NCBI RefSeq assembly: GCF_008831285.2
Contig: NC_045138.2
Location: 14,894,571 to 14,954,570 of the forward strand
Length of the DNA stretch: 60,000 nucleotides
Reading direction: 5' to 3'
Origin: Nymphaea colorata
Lineage: Eukaryota; Streptophyta; Magnoliopsida; Nymphaeales; Nymphaeaceae
The notes under the pieces were generated by a model. The model was given only the letters and a program-made list of their open reading frames with translations. It was not told the DNA's origin and did not search any database. A program made the translations under genes and the position numbers. This document shows, piece after piece, positions 1-11,300 of the stretch. The first letter of the stretch is position 1. Each line of letters opens with the position of its first letter.

Positions 1-45
1 AATGATGTTGTCTGTTCTCTGCTAATATTGTGTTGGTCTTCTCAG

Positions 46-131
46 ACTTGCAGTGCATTCAGTCCCACAGACAGTGGTCCACCAAGGAAGTTTATCTGCA
101 TGCTTCTATCATGGTTTCATACTTTCTAACT
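46..131 (+). other. Possible last coding exon of a gene cut by the left edge
   Basis: A good acceptor (branch-like CTAAT, then TTGGTCTTCTCAG) ends at 45. The following frame, starting ACT TGC AGT, is open for 28 codons to TAA at 129-131 and contains SPTDSGPPRKF. No homology is recognised. AT-rich DNA with no further frame follows, which would fit a 3' UTR. It may equally be chance. Confidence 0.2.
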
Positions 132-1262
132 CAAAATTTTTGCCGTCATAGTATATGTTTTAGGATAAGTTTGATCGAGAAATAGCAAGAAGAAACACTA
201 AGGAATTAGGATTTCTAAAGCACATTACCTAGAGACCTTTCTGGTTCAAATTGTGAATTCAGACGCTATTCTGCAAAAATGGAAATTTACATTATGGAAC
301 CATCAAGCGTCTGTTGCCGTTGGAAACATTAACTGATTTAAAGTATCTTAAAGCAGGCTTGATTAGCGTTTGACATGCATATTTGGTGTCAGGTCCTAAA
401 GTTTTAGATGCTAAATCTCAATCATTTTAACCACCCGTTCTACAGCTAAATTGAAGTGGGTGCGTAGTTCTGTTATGGTTGTGAACTGTACTAGTATTTT
501 ACTCCTGGGTTTTGGTTTCTAGGTAATATTCTACCAATAATTCATAATTTAGCAAATTAAGCTTTACAATTTCGTGAAAGGTAAAGTTTGATATTATGCG
601 AAAGCTGGCATCTATGCATAGGGTAAGTTTCTGTGCAGAGTCCAGGGCTCCTACACTTTGAAGTTTTAAGGGTATTGGATCTCCAATCCTGCCATGTTTT
701 AATAGTTAATTTATGCCCGAAATGCTTTGACAATGATTTATGAAGAGGAAGCACCTCAGGGCTTGCCAAGTTACTGCATAATTCACATAATTCACAAAAT
801 TAACAAAGATGCTGCAAATTGTGTCATTTAAGTAGGAATTTTGGATGCAGCATTTCACTTTTATTTCATGCCCTTCACAGTATCCCATTAGTTTGTTGAT
901 CAAATCATGTGAAATCTTGGGAACTTTTCCTGCAAAGCCACCATGCTGGAAGTATGCACCATAAGTTTATTAAACATTCCTTTGCTTACAGTTGATGATT
1001 GACATATTCAAATTCCTACCATCCTGTCCTGTTTGAAAACTCCTATCAAGTCATCAAGTTGTCTTGTTTGTTCGAAAAGCTGATGATTGGCACATAGTTT
1101 TCTCACTTGGAAAAGGACATGGTTACTGGTCAATACCCGCCTATTGTGAGTTCATCTTTTGCGTTTCTTTCAATGAGGGAGAAGCTTAGTCCCAATATTG
1201 TTCTGGTGAGCCTGGCATGGACGTGACATGGTTTGATTTTTAATTTATCTAGAACATAAAGA

Positions 1263-1296
<34 letters not shown>

Positions 1297-1538
1297 TTTA
1301 AAACTTGCCTAATATCAATGTAAGTTCTTGGATGATGTCAACTAGCAATTCTATCACACGTAGTAATTCAATCTTTATTCTTGGATGTGCTCAAATACGT
1401 GGGTACTTTTCATTGATGACACTAAGAAGGTAAATAAGAAAAGGCAAAACTAACACATATGGCGCCATTCATAGTTGCATACTCAGTGATCTAAATCTGT
1501 TTGTCTTTGCACAGTAAATCTGTATCATTTTGAGTGGT
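132..1538. other. Intergenic, no gene seen
   Basis: The stretch is AT-rich, and the frames are short and unrecognised on both strands. It holds a (GA)n tract at 1269-1295. The first part may be a 3' UTR if the candidate exon at the left edge is real. Confidence 0.6.
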
Positions 1539-1680
1539 CATTTGGATAATAGGATGATAATATGATGTTGTTAGATTCATAGAACATACCATTCTATGAA
1601 CCAAACCAAAAAAAATTGGAGTACATTCATGAAACATCGATACTCATAGAATGATATGCTGCCATTTAATTATCCAAATG
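1539..1680. mobile_element. MITE-like foldback element
   Basis: Perfect 12-base inverted ends CATTTGGATAAT (1539-1550) and ATTATCCAAATG (1669-1680) enclose 142 bases. Inside there are more self-complementary pieces (TTCATAGAA and TTCTATGAA). There is no coding capacity. The size and form fit a non-autonomous DNA transposon. No clear target-site duplication is visible, so the superfamily is open. Confidence 0.5.
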
Positions 1681-2250
1681 CCCCTAAAGGATCTACTTGA
1701 TATTCATGCAACTAGGTTATTTAAGTGGTCTTGGAATGATCCACCCATGAGATATAAAGCTTGATATTCATAAAATCATGTTTTTAACATACAAAAGGAA
1801 TCCAAGTATCCGAATTACTGAATAAACTCTATCGAATGCATTGCTACTTGATTTGAGTTGACGCAAGTTTCACACAATTTCGCCAGATACTTCTGCAATT
1901 TTGATGTCACGAAATATTTTCCAAATAAACATGCGATATTTTAGTAAACGGCAGATACAAGTCTTCACCCATAACTGGAGTAACACATTAGAAAAAAATT
2001 ATATGCAACTCACATGCTTCCAATAGAGAAAAAAACAATGCAGATAAAGAGATCACGCCTAGGGTCATATTCACCACGCATTTAATGCAAAATCTTATAA
2101 AAAAAATTTTGTGTTTTGTTGGTCAATGATATGATTTCTTCTCATTTGTTTGAAACCCTATTAGAATGTCAAAACTATTTTACTGTATGATACCAAGATC
2201 ACTTCCATGGCCACCGAAGCATTATCAATAATGTAAAATCAAAGAGTCTC

Positions 2251-2288
<38 letters not shown>

Positions 2289-4827
2289 GAAGCTGTCCAA
2301 TTTAGCATATTTTACAAGAAAACGGTAGCCTCTTCTAATTGTTGCATTTGAAACAATGATCCATTTATGAAGTTACATATTTTCAGGGGAATAAAAAATA
2401 TATATCCCTAACCTACAAGCAATTCATAAGTCCACCTTTGCCTAATATTTGCTGACAAAGTTACCTGATATTTAAGCTGGGACAAAACCCATATTGGGTT
2501 TTGCTTAACCATGGTTAGCAGCTTAAAATGGCTTATGTTGTCATCACCATTCAAACTGGCCGCGCTTCTCTCCCCTTTTAAAGCTTCTGTGTCATCTTGC
2601 TTGAAGGAAAACAAATTTGTCATCAAATTTGTGTTTATTTGGACAACTGGTCGGAGTGGAATTCATTTGCGTTGACAATTTTACAGTGTTGCTCACGCTT
2701 ACATCTTCAATAAAAACAATATTAACTCGCACTCAGATCTTTCACTAAAGCAGTAAGCTTTGTGGCCAATGTGGTCACTAGACCTTTATTGTTTGGCCCA
2801 TAATGTTTTAATTTAAGGCCAAACTAAGTTTTGACAAAGTTGCTTGACAGTAACCCCCAATCCTGGATGTGAACTATTTGTTCTTCTTATATGGATGATA
2901 TAAGACTCTTAATTATTGTTTAAGAGAAAGCACCATAAGGTGATAGACAGTTTTGATGGCGAACTACAATTAAGCAAATGAATGACCTAAATCTCATTTA
3001 TATAGTTTTGTATTTTGCCGTTAGAATCAAGTAAATGAATCTTTATACATGTAATTACAAGATAAACTTATTGGTGAACCACAATAAAGCAAATGAAGGA
3101 CCCAAATCATGTTCATATCATAGCATATTTGTGACTACAATTATTAAAACGAATCTCCATAAATATAATTTCAAGTTAAACTCATTGGATAAACTACAAT
3201 TGAACAAATGAATGACCTAAATGTGATTAATTTCATTACTTACTTTTGATTAATGACAATATAACAAGGTTGATTGATATGTGGCCCTTGAAGTTGTTTC
3301 AAGATTAACAAAGTAACCGACCTCATGGATTATGAGGCTGTTTTCTGCGTTATATAGGGGTTCTTCACTATTTCACCATCAAAGGTATTTTCACCATTTC
3401 AGGCCCCTAACACACTATCTCGTGTTAAGGCTTAACATACAACCTTCTGTACATGGACTTTGTGCTCGTAAACTCAACCAACTTGATTTGTCAGTTGATT
3501 CATGGGAGCAACATGTAATACACTATTCGGTTTTTGTATTCTAAGAACATTTAAGTTCCTATATACTTCATTTATTTTTTTTTTTCAGAAAATGAACATA
3601 CTAAATGTTTTCTAACAGCTGATTCAGTGATTCTATTCGATTTTCGATTCTTGAAAGACGGTGACCTTGTTTTGATACGCATGTATAGAATTTATATGTT
3701 TGGTTTTCGTTCACCAGCTCGCCTCGAAGCGCGTACGTCCTTCAACTTGAACGACTTTGAAGTTGACCCACTTAGCCATGTTGGTGAATTTCTCAGAGGC
3801 ACATACCCTGTTTGCTTGTTACTTCAAATCCAAGTAAAATCTCTCTCTCTCTCTCTCTCTCTCTACCCATGTGTGATGATCATGAGATTGCTGCACATGA
3901 TGCAATGATACACCCACAAGACCACCCCATGTGATGACCTACTGAACAAGCATATGCACATAACTTGTGAACTCATCTTCCTCCCATGGCAAGTAAGCGT
4001 GCCTTCATCTTCATGTAAACTTCAAAGGAGCTTGATGATTGCAGCAGCATAGTTTCTCATGTGGCTTGCAGCACCAGTTATCAGCACCATCATTTTCTGT
4101 TCATTGGACTCAAAATCCATCGATTTGATAGATGTGTACTCTACCAACGCGGCCAAGCGGGGTTTGACTTAAGACCTTCAAGTTGAAGTTGAAGATTTGC
4201 GGCCGAAAAATTCGACTTCTGGGGACGTAAAAGTCTCGAATTCTCTTCCTGCAAACTGGTAGAAGTTTGCAGTTTACTTCAAGAAAAAAAAAACAGAAAG
4301 AAGAAGAAGAAGAAGAAGAAGTGTATATAGTGGGGGACTCATATGAGAACCGGCCCACATAAGGAAATGTAATAATGTGTGGGGATCAATCTGTTCCAGA
4401 TCTTCGGAGATAAGAAGTCCACTTCAAAGGCTCATCTACTCCACATGATGAGCATGCCCACGTAATCATGATATGGATCCTGATTTAGTTTGACCTGATC
4501 CAAATACAGCTTGTCAAAATTATTGAGCTCAGGCAGCTCACATGGGCATGGACATAGGGATGGCAACAAGGTCCAGTACTACAGCTACAACACGTCGAAG
4601 ATTGGGTCAGAAGCAGATCTGGTTTATTAAGAAAAAAATGGAAAACCCTCACACAGATCCAACCCATTTGCATTCCGACTCGAACCCAGTTTTGCATAAA
4701 GAAGTGCAAATCTAGTCATGGATCTAGTTTGAACCATTTTCTTAGAACCAATTTGACAAACAGAACAATATGTAACTGTTTCATGAACATGACAAAAAAA
4801 ATAATTGAGGCAGGATCATAGAACACC
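1681..4827. other. Intergenic, no gene seen
   Basis: The stretch is AT-rich, with a compound (AT)n(AC)n tract at 2250-2288, a (TC)n tract at 3840-3864 and an AAG-rich run near 4300-4320. Short frames exist, for example 3627-3908, which reads protein-like at 3710-3840 but enters the microsatellite. None is recognised. Confidence 0.55.
2250..2288. repeat. Compound (AT)n(AC)n microsatellite
   Basis: About ten AT units are followed directly by nine AC units. Confidence 0.9.
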
Positions 4828-5350
4828 TTAAAAGGGGTTCTATGAAACTTCGTCTAAAACAATTACAAATTGTTCAATTTACCGAACTCACCCTTAATTG
4901 AACAAATATTGTTTGTATGCCTATAACTAGTTAAATTGATTGGGCTTTAATGCACTTAATCAAGCTTCTTGCTTAGTCATGCTTGTCTTAGAGAATCCCG
5001 GATTGTTAAATAAGGTGTAATTCAATATTGGACATTTCTGGTAAAGAAGAGAACACTGGGGCAAATTGATGAACAGTTTGTTACTTTAACACTGTTCCCA
5101 TTGCCCACTTGGGTAAAGTATGGTTAGGAAAACGCCATGTTCTCTAAGCACATCTTCCCAGAATGATTATTTCAAGAATATCATATTTTTATTCAAGGAA
5201 ACATTATGTATGTTGTCCAAAAATCTAATAACTAAATGGTAGATATAATCACAATACATTTTTTTAGAAACAAGAACATATTGATGTTAGAATAAGGTTT
5301 TTGAGGAATATAAAACAATGTTTTTCTTATCAAACACCCCTTTAAGGCTA
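4828..5350. mobile_element. Possible non-autonomous DNA transposon with imperfect ends
   Basis: The left end reads CCTTAAAAGGGGTTCTATGA. The right end, read on the - strand, is CCTTAAAGGGGTGTTTGATA. The two share most positions over about 20 bases. The interior is AT-rich with no frame. No target-site duplication is obvious, so this is tentative. Confidence 0.25.
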
Positions 5351-5697
5351 CCCCAAACAGTTCATGCACATCTTAAATGATAATTGACTAAAATAATTTC
5401 TCCATTATCATCAAGCCAGGTAAATCAAATTCAGATCCAACGAATCCAATATCCAAAACCGTTAACGTCACAGATCCAGGCTCATTTACCCGACCCACCC
5501 TTCCCGCTTCTCCCCGAGTGCCCCCCTCCAGCAAAGTCTCATGTCAGAGCCGTTAAGGTCAACGAAGGAGTTGACTTTATTGACCACAGAAAGTGGACAG
5601 AAATAGGCATCTGAGAGTGTAGGGGACCTTTTGGTCTTTTCAGGGGATGTCAAGGGACGGCTCCGTGGGGAATCGTGTCCCGAAATCCTCGCCGTCG

Positions 5698-5769
5698 CAC
5701 GTGTGGATCGGACGACACGCCGCTCCGGCCGTGTGGGTTTCCCACGTCAGCCACGTAGGCTTGCACGTG
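5698..5769. promoter_or_regulatory. Cluster of ACGT-core (G-box/ABRE-like) sites
   Basis: Four ACGT cores lie within 72 bases: CACGTG at 5698, CACGTC at 5743, CACGTA at 5752 and CACGTG at 5764. The last sits inside a perfect 12-base palindrome (TTGCACGTGCAA, 5761-5772). A further CACGTG lies at 6751. ACGT cores bind plant bZIP and bHLH factors. The Dof gene is the nearest downstream gene, with its leader exon about 1.1 kb away, so the cluster may act as a distal upstream element of that gene. That assignment is inference. Confidence 0.4.
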
Positions 5770-6520
5770 CAAGTCACGCCCCCTCACTTTTAGGTTCCTC
5801 TAATACCCCTACATGAAAGGGAATTGACGTTCTGACCCAGTCGGTTCGACTTAAACGCACGGTGCCCCTTGAAGCACCGGTGCCGGAGTTAAATAAGAAA
5901 AAAAAAAAAAAGGAAAAATCGAGGGAAGCACATCTACGTTTTATATTTTTATCTTTTAAGGAATATAATTCAACATTTTCAATATAATTTAACATTCAAT
6001 TGGATTTTTCACTATATTTTTTTTCTTTATATATATATAAATAAAGCATACTTTGATGAACTGACCGTGGGTAGGCGCTTTCCTGAGGCATGGTAAGTGC
6101 AGCCGCTACCTACCTTATTCAATTTGCTAACCAACCTTGGTGGAAAGAGGTGACGTGGGTGGATTGAGCTGGGTCAAACGACCTGGGTCCTCCTTATTTA
6201 AGTGCTCTTAAATATATCGGCACTGCCCTCTCGTGAGAGGAAGGTCTAGGGGCTATGGCAAAGACGGTTCCTATATATCAAACTCAATTGTTCATTGTTG
6301 TTCATTGCATTTTTAAGACAACTACGTATTATATTTTTCGCTAGTCGTAGCTAAAACTTGTGAGAATGAAGCTTCTGCCGGGCTTTCATACGTCTTGCGT
6401 TGCTTGATAAGATAGGTTAAGCTAAGTTACATCCCGTAGTCAAATCTCCCAGGCCATCTTAATTGTTGAAGCAACTTGCAACTCTATTTGCCTTGCCGCT
6501 CCCAAGTGGACTCGTGACTG

Positions 6521-6583
6521 GGTCAAGTGGAGAACCGAGCCCGGCCAGGTTGATGGGTCAAGCGGCGCCGAGCCCAGTCAGCC
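6521..6583. repeat. Imperfect GC-rich direct repeat in the Dof upstream region
   Basis: GGTCAAGTGGAGAACCGAGC (6521) recurs 35 bases later as GGTCAAGCGGCGCCGAGC with a two-base gap. It lies about 0.8 kb upstream of the Dof ATG in locally GC-rich DNA. Confidence 0.5.
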
Positions 6584-6963
6584 GTCGGGCCAGGGGACAG
6601 GTTAGTCAGCGAAAGGGATGGCCAAGGTTATTTGGGTAATTGAGTTGACCCGCCCCACGACGCCTTCGGGCGGTTACGCCGTTCTCACTCCATTCCCACC
6701 CTGAGCGGCAACCGCACCCCCTTCCCTACCCCTAGCCAATTGCGACTTAACACGTGTCCCGAGGGCTTCCCCCACCCTTCCCTCGCTATCAACGTCCCTC
6801 TCCCATCCCTATGTCATTTGCATGCACACTCCTCCAAAGCAAACCCCTCTCTCTCTCTCTAAAATACTTTTATTTCCATCCGTTGGTGATCATCGCTCAC
6901 CTGTTCCTCTTCCTGCCACCTTTCCTGAAATCACAGGAGGTTGATCCTAATAGATGCAGTGAG

Positions 6964-7347
6964 GTACCATTGATTTTTCTTTCTTCTGGGTGAGCTCAAA
7001 GTAGCGAATTGTTGCGTTGCTGTTCTGTTGGTTGAATTTTCGTTTTCACTTTGTCCTGATTTCGGCTAATCGCATGCCCCGATTGTCCGCAGTATTTCTA
7101 AGCCATTGATCATTGCTTTTTAATGCTTTTGTAAACGTGTCGTGCATGATCCTTCTTGTTCCAAGTTTCTGCCTCAATTTCCTGACTTTTGCTGTCATGC
7201 CAAGTTTTTCCGTGTCGATGGTTGAGGTGGTGTTCCATAAGAAATTTCTGCTTTCCTTTCTAAATTTCGCTCAATCTTTTTTGGTGCGGCAATAGATGAT
7301 ACGCCGCCCTGTGACTGACTTGAGACATGAATTTTTCGTCCTTTTAG
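6964..7347 (+). other. Probable leader (5' UTR) intron of the Dof gene
   Basis: A pyrimidine-rich acceptor ends at 7347, six bases before the Dof ATG. The best upstream donor candidates are AG/GTACCA (intron from 6964) and CA/GTGAGG (from 6959). The exon end contains an ATG at 6954-6956 that stops after one or two codons with either donor, giving a minimal upstream ORF. The acceptor is convincing; the exact donor is uncertain without transcripts. Confidence 0.55.
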
Positions 7348-7353
7348 TTAACG

Positions 7354-8211
7354 ATGTTCGGCTCAGGGCAGAAGACAGCACCATATTTCCAAAGGCCGTT
7401 GACGGAGAAAGTATGGAGACCCAACACAGAGGTGGCTCCGAACTGCCCGAGGTGTGAGTCCACCAACACGAAATTCTGCTACTATAACAACTACAGCCTC
7501 ACCCAGCCCCGCTACTTCTGTAAGACCTGCCGAAGGTACTGGACCAAGGGAGGTTCCCTGAGGAATGTCCCCGTTGGTGGTGGCTGCAGGAAGAACAGGA
7601 GGGGAAAGTCCACAAGGGGTTCCAGTGATCGTGATCTGAATTCCTTAGATTCGAGCAGTTTATCATCCGATTCTGATCCCTCCAGGAACTGCGGCCGTCC
7701 CCAAGGCGAGGCCAGCAGCGACGGAGCACCAGATATTGATCTAGCCGTTGTCTATGAGAAATTCATGTCGCAGCAACCAGAGGCTCTCAATTTTGATCAG
7801 ACTCAGCCTGGACAATCACAAACCAGTTCAGCAATATTGCTGCCAGATGTTTCTCCGCAGTTTGGTTCGAGTTTTGAGATCGGAATCGATCGCAATATGT
7901 CCAATTTTGGTGCAGCTCAGGCCAACAGTGAGGTGGGTGCACAATTCCAGAGGTTCTGTGGTCAGGATGCAGTGAGGGAGCTGGGTGATGTGTTTCACGA
8001 ATTCAGAGAGGAAGAATTCTATGGTTCTACGGGGTTCGAGTGTGATTTGGGTCTTCAAGAAATTGTTGATCCAGCAATTCCAAGTTCTAGTTGGCAGCAG
8101 CAAATCGTGGAAGAGCCTCCAAGAGCAGAACATTTTAATTTCTGCCCAGATTATTTTGTGCCCAACTGCTGGAGCTCCACTGATCTGCAGAGTTATGGGT
8201 CTTTGTATTAG
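7354..8211 (+). CDS. Dof-type zinc-finger transcription factor
   Basis: The frame encodes 285 residues. Residues 31-59 form a CX2CX21CX2C Dof zinc finger (Cys31, Cys34, Cys56, Cys59) with the family signatures [22 protein letters not shown] and RNVPVGGG. A basic tail follows at about 79-87 (RKNRRGKS). Dof proteins are plant-specific nuclear factors that bind AAAG cores. After the finger come a Ser-rich linker (about 86-112), an acidic [12 protein letters not shown] stretch near 127-138 and a Gln/Glu-rich C-terminus, plausibly for activation; that role is inferred. The coding part has no intron. The start is the first ATG after a good acceptor (CCTTTTAG, exon from 7348), so the leader is split, which is common in Dof genes. 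The frame ends at TAG. AATAAA signals lie at 8250 and 8297. The family call is very secure; the subfamily and target genes are not resolved. Confidence 0.96.
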   Translation: MFGSGQKTAPYFQRPLTEKVWRPNTEVAPNCPRCESTNTKFCYYNNYSLTQPRYFCKTCRRYWTKGGSLRNVPVGGGCRKNRRGKSTRGSSDRDLNSLDSSSLSSDSDPSRNCGRPQGEASSDGAPDIDLAVVYEKFMSQQPEALNFDQTQPGQSQTSSAILLPDVSPQFGSSFEIGIDRNMSNFGAAQANSEVGAQFQRFCGQDAVRELGDVFHEFREEEFYGSTGFECDLGLQEIVDPAIPSSSWQQQIVEEPPRAEHFNFCPDYFVPNCWSSTDLQSYGSLY

Positions 8212-8302
8212 ATCTGAAAACTATAGAATAATAATCAAGAAGCAAGACAAATAAACGTCTGTAAAAAATTATAGTCTTGATTTGCATTTTCACAACAATA
8301 AA

Positions 8303-11258
8303 TATAATGCATGAATTTATAGAAAAGGCGCTTGCTTATGAGCATGGCACTTGCATTCATGAGGGATTTGTTGTATGATGCCTTCATCATTCCTTTTTTT
8401 TTTTTCCGTTTTACCAATTTTTTTACTGCCTCCAAGTCTGCAAACGCTCGTGTGCCTGTTTTAGAATGTAAGGATTGATGAATGTACACACACACATATA
8501 GTCATGAGTTTCGTGTTTCCTCCTTTCGGTAGTTTGGGTGGTTCATCTTTTTTTGTACCAGTTCTTTATCTGCCGGCAATACAGGTCAGCTCCCACCGTT
8601 AAAAAAAAAAAAAAGAAAAGGAATTTTCACAAGTGGCAAAGAAACCAACCAAGCTTCATCATTCGTTTATAGCTATCAAACTAAGAAATTTTTAGTCTAA
8701 AAATCAGGTGCATCATTTTATAAGGCCGCAGTAAAAAGAATAGTTTCTTGTTGCAGAAACAAGGAGTATCTACTAGTTGCTCAAAGGATGAACAGGACAA
8801 GGCATGGAAAACATGTACCTTTTCGCTCATCGTAATAAAATGTAATGAACGTGAAACAAATTGTTTCATGGCTTGACGCGTGGTCGACTCATAAAAAACT
8901 CAGTAAGATTTGTAAACAAGCTGGGAAATGCTGAAGGCGAATCGATTACAGGTGGTTTAGCTTGGTTCTGCACAATGGGCTTGTTATATAAAGGATAAAA
9001 AAATGTAGGTATATTCTGCATCACATGTTATAGCACAGGATGAATGGTTTAAGTATTTGACTTGCAGCAGATAGATTTATTTATTTATTTCATTGGCCAT
9101 ACCAAGACTCTCCTCGTGATCAGCCACACATTGCATGCTTCTGAGTAATAAAATCCTTGAAGCGCCTGCTCTTTACCGCGGATCACATTCAGCAGCTTTG
9201 ACTTAGTGGCAAGGAATAATTGTTATTTAGCTTTGAACTTATTAACTTGGTGACCCTCATCGGTTACGTTTACAGAAATTCATGGACCATTTTGGGAACC
9301 AATTGATTCAAATATTCAACTCCTGTTTACTTCAGCATTTCACTGTGACTGACCAATCTCATCCCACCTCAACAGATGTAAAATGAAAAAAGAAAAGCAT
9401 GCGCCTTTTTCAGCTTTTTCAACTCGATCTTGTCACGAATTTGAACTCAAGATGCTCAAACTTTTTTAGATCATCCTGATTATGAAGAAAACTCGCCTTC
9501 ATCTTCCTGATCTGATGCACCCCATCTAATAACTGTAATAGTCCCCAATTTGTGTCTGTGATGATCTTCTGTGGTGAAAAGAAATACCTATTGTTACCAA
9601 CCAAATGGTATTCTTTATTACCGCACGTAAGTTCCTTACCACTCGAGAAAATTGCTGCAGGAAGTTAGTTTTCGTCGGTGAAATATTTCGAAGTTCTGAT
9701 TCTTATCCAAAATCAAGGATTGGTACCTGAAGCGCCATGTCCACAAAATCAAGCTTGTTTTAGCAAGAGAGAGAAGATGGGACATCAACTGATGTTGGCC
9801 TCAGCTGGTGATAGCAAGTCTGGGGAAATGGACATCAGTGGCTCTTTAGGTCATTTCTAGTGCTCTTTGCTATAAAAGAGAAGAAGATCAGGACCATCCT
9901 CAAATTTGCCACTCTTCGGAACCATGAAAAAGGAATAGGGGCTACACTAGTTGTTAGGTAATGCAAAATGGTCCCATATGGTTTTAAATATTTCATCAAT
10001 TCGCTCAAGATTTCGTATATTTAGCAGATCGAGATAAGACCCATTTATATCCGCAGCAGGTGTGACCACATGGTCAATAGAAAGTGGTAAAACTTGAAAA
10101 GATGCAAACAAGATTCATTTTTTTACCATGGATTTCTTTCTGAGATCACAAAACAATTGCATGAATATACATGATGCTATCAGACTGGTTAATTGAGATA
10201 AAGAGTTGAAGGGACGAACCGTCGTTTTCAGGTGAAAAACAGACAGACATACATGCAGTACCTACAATTATACACAAACAAGACATTTGAGGTGACAAGA
10301 AAATGGACAAGAAGAGACGTTCTGGACAGGACCAGCTTGATCCGTGAAACTCCTATTTCTTTCCTCAATTTGTACTGACATAGGCTTGATCAGTGACAAT
10401 GGGAAGGTTCCTTCTTTAGTAAAGGATGTGTGGATGAATGATTAGAACAACAAAATTGATTGTCACGGAAGCTGAGATTTTCACCTCTTATAGGACCATC
10501 TGGAGAATTGAGGAACTCATACTAATGTAACCCAAGAGACGCGGGCTGGTGGAGCGGGCAGTCGTAGTTCCAAGGCGATGACTCCTTCGTTTGGAAGTGA
10601 GAAGAAGTGGCTACTTGGTTTTACGCACCTAAGGGAGCATTTTATAACAGGAATGTGTATTCTTTGGGATGCAATGTTCCATGAATCTATTCCTATTACC
10701 AAACGGCAATATCTCTTACTTAAATTGAAGTTCTTGTCAGTAAAACCAAAGAAAAACCTCCTAGTAAACCCATTTGCAGGCCTACTCACCTAACTGAATG
10801 CGATTGTCAATGTCATAATCAAATTCCAAGGATATCTCTTCACACATTTATGAAGATGGAATAAGGTCCAAACAGGAAAATTGATGTTTCATTACTGATC
10901 ACAAAGTTTCATCTTCGTCCGGAAACTAATGTCCATTTCAATCTACTCAATATTACAGATAACTTCCAAGCCGTAACTTTCAGATATAAAAGCATAGTTG
11001 AAAAGGAGGATCTTGTTGTTCAAAGGGGTCGTTTGGCAATAGTAACCGTTTGTTACTGTTATATATAGTCGTCCCAATGGTTGGGGCAAGTTCACAAAAT
11101 GCGATGCCATAATATTTCATGATCTTCTGCAATTTTTGGAGTAGATTTATAAAACATTCAATCGCCAAACGATCCCAATATCTTCCCCTCTCTTTGAAAG
11201 TTGGGCAGATGAGCATTATTCAGTAGTTTTGGTTTGGGGCTATTGATTGTCACCCTCT

Positions 11259-11300
<42 letters not shown>

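Noticed and set aside
4120-4210. tRNA-like words (GGCCGCGTTGGTAGAGT on the - strand)
   Set aside because: It has an A-box-like part only, with no matching B-box at the right distance and no cloverleaf, so I call neither a tRNA nor a SINE.
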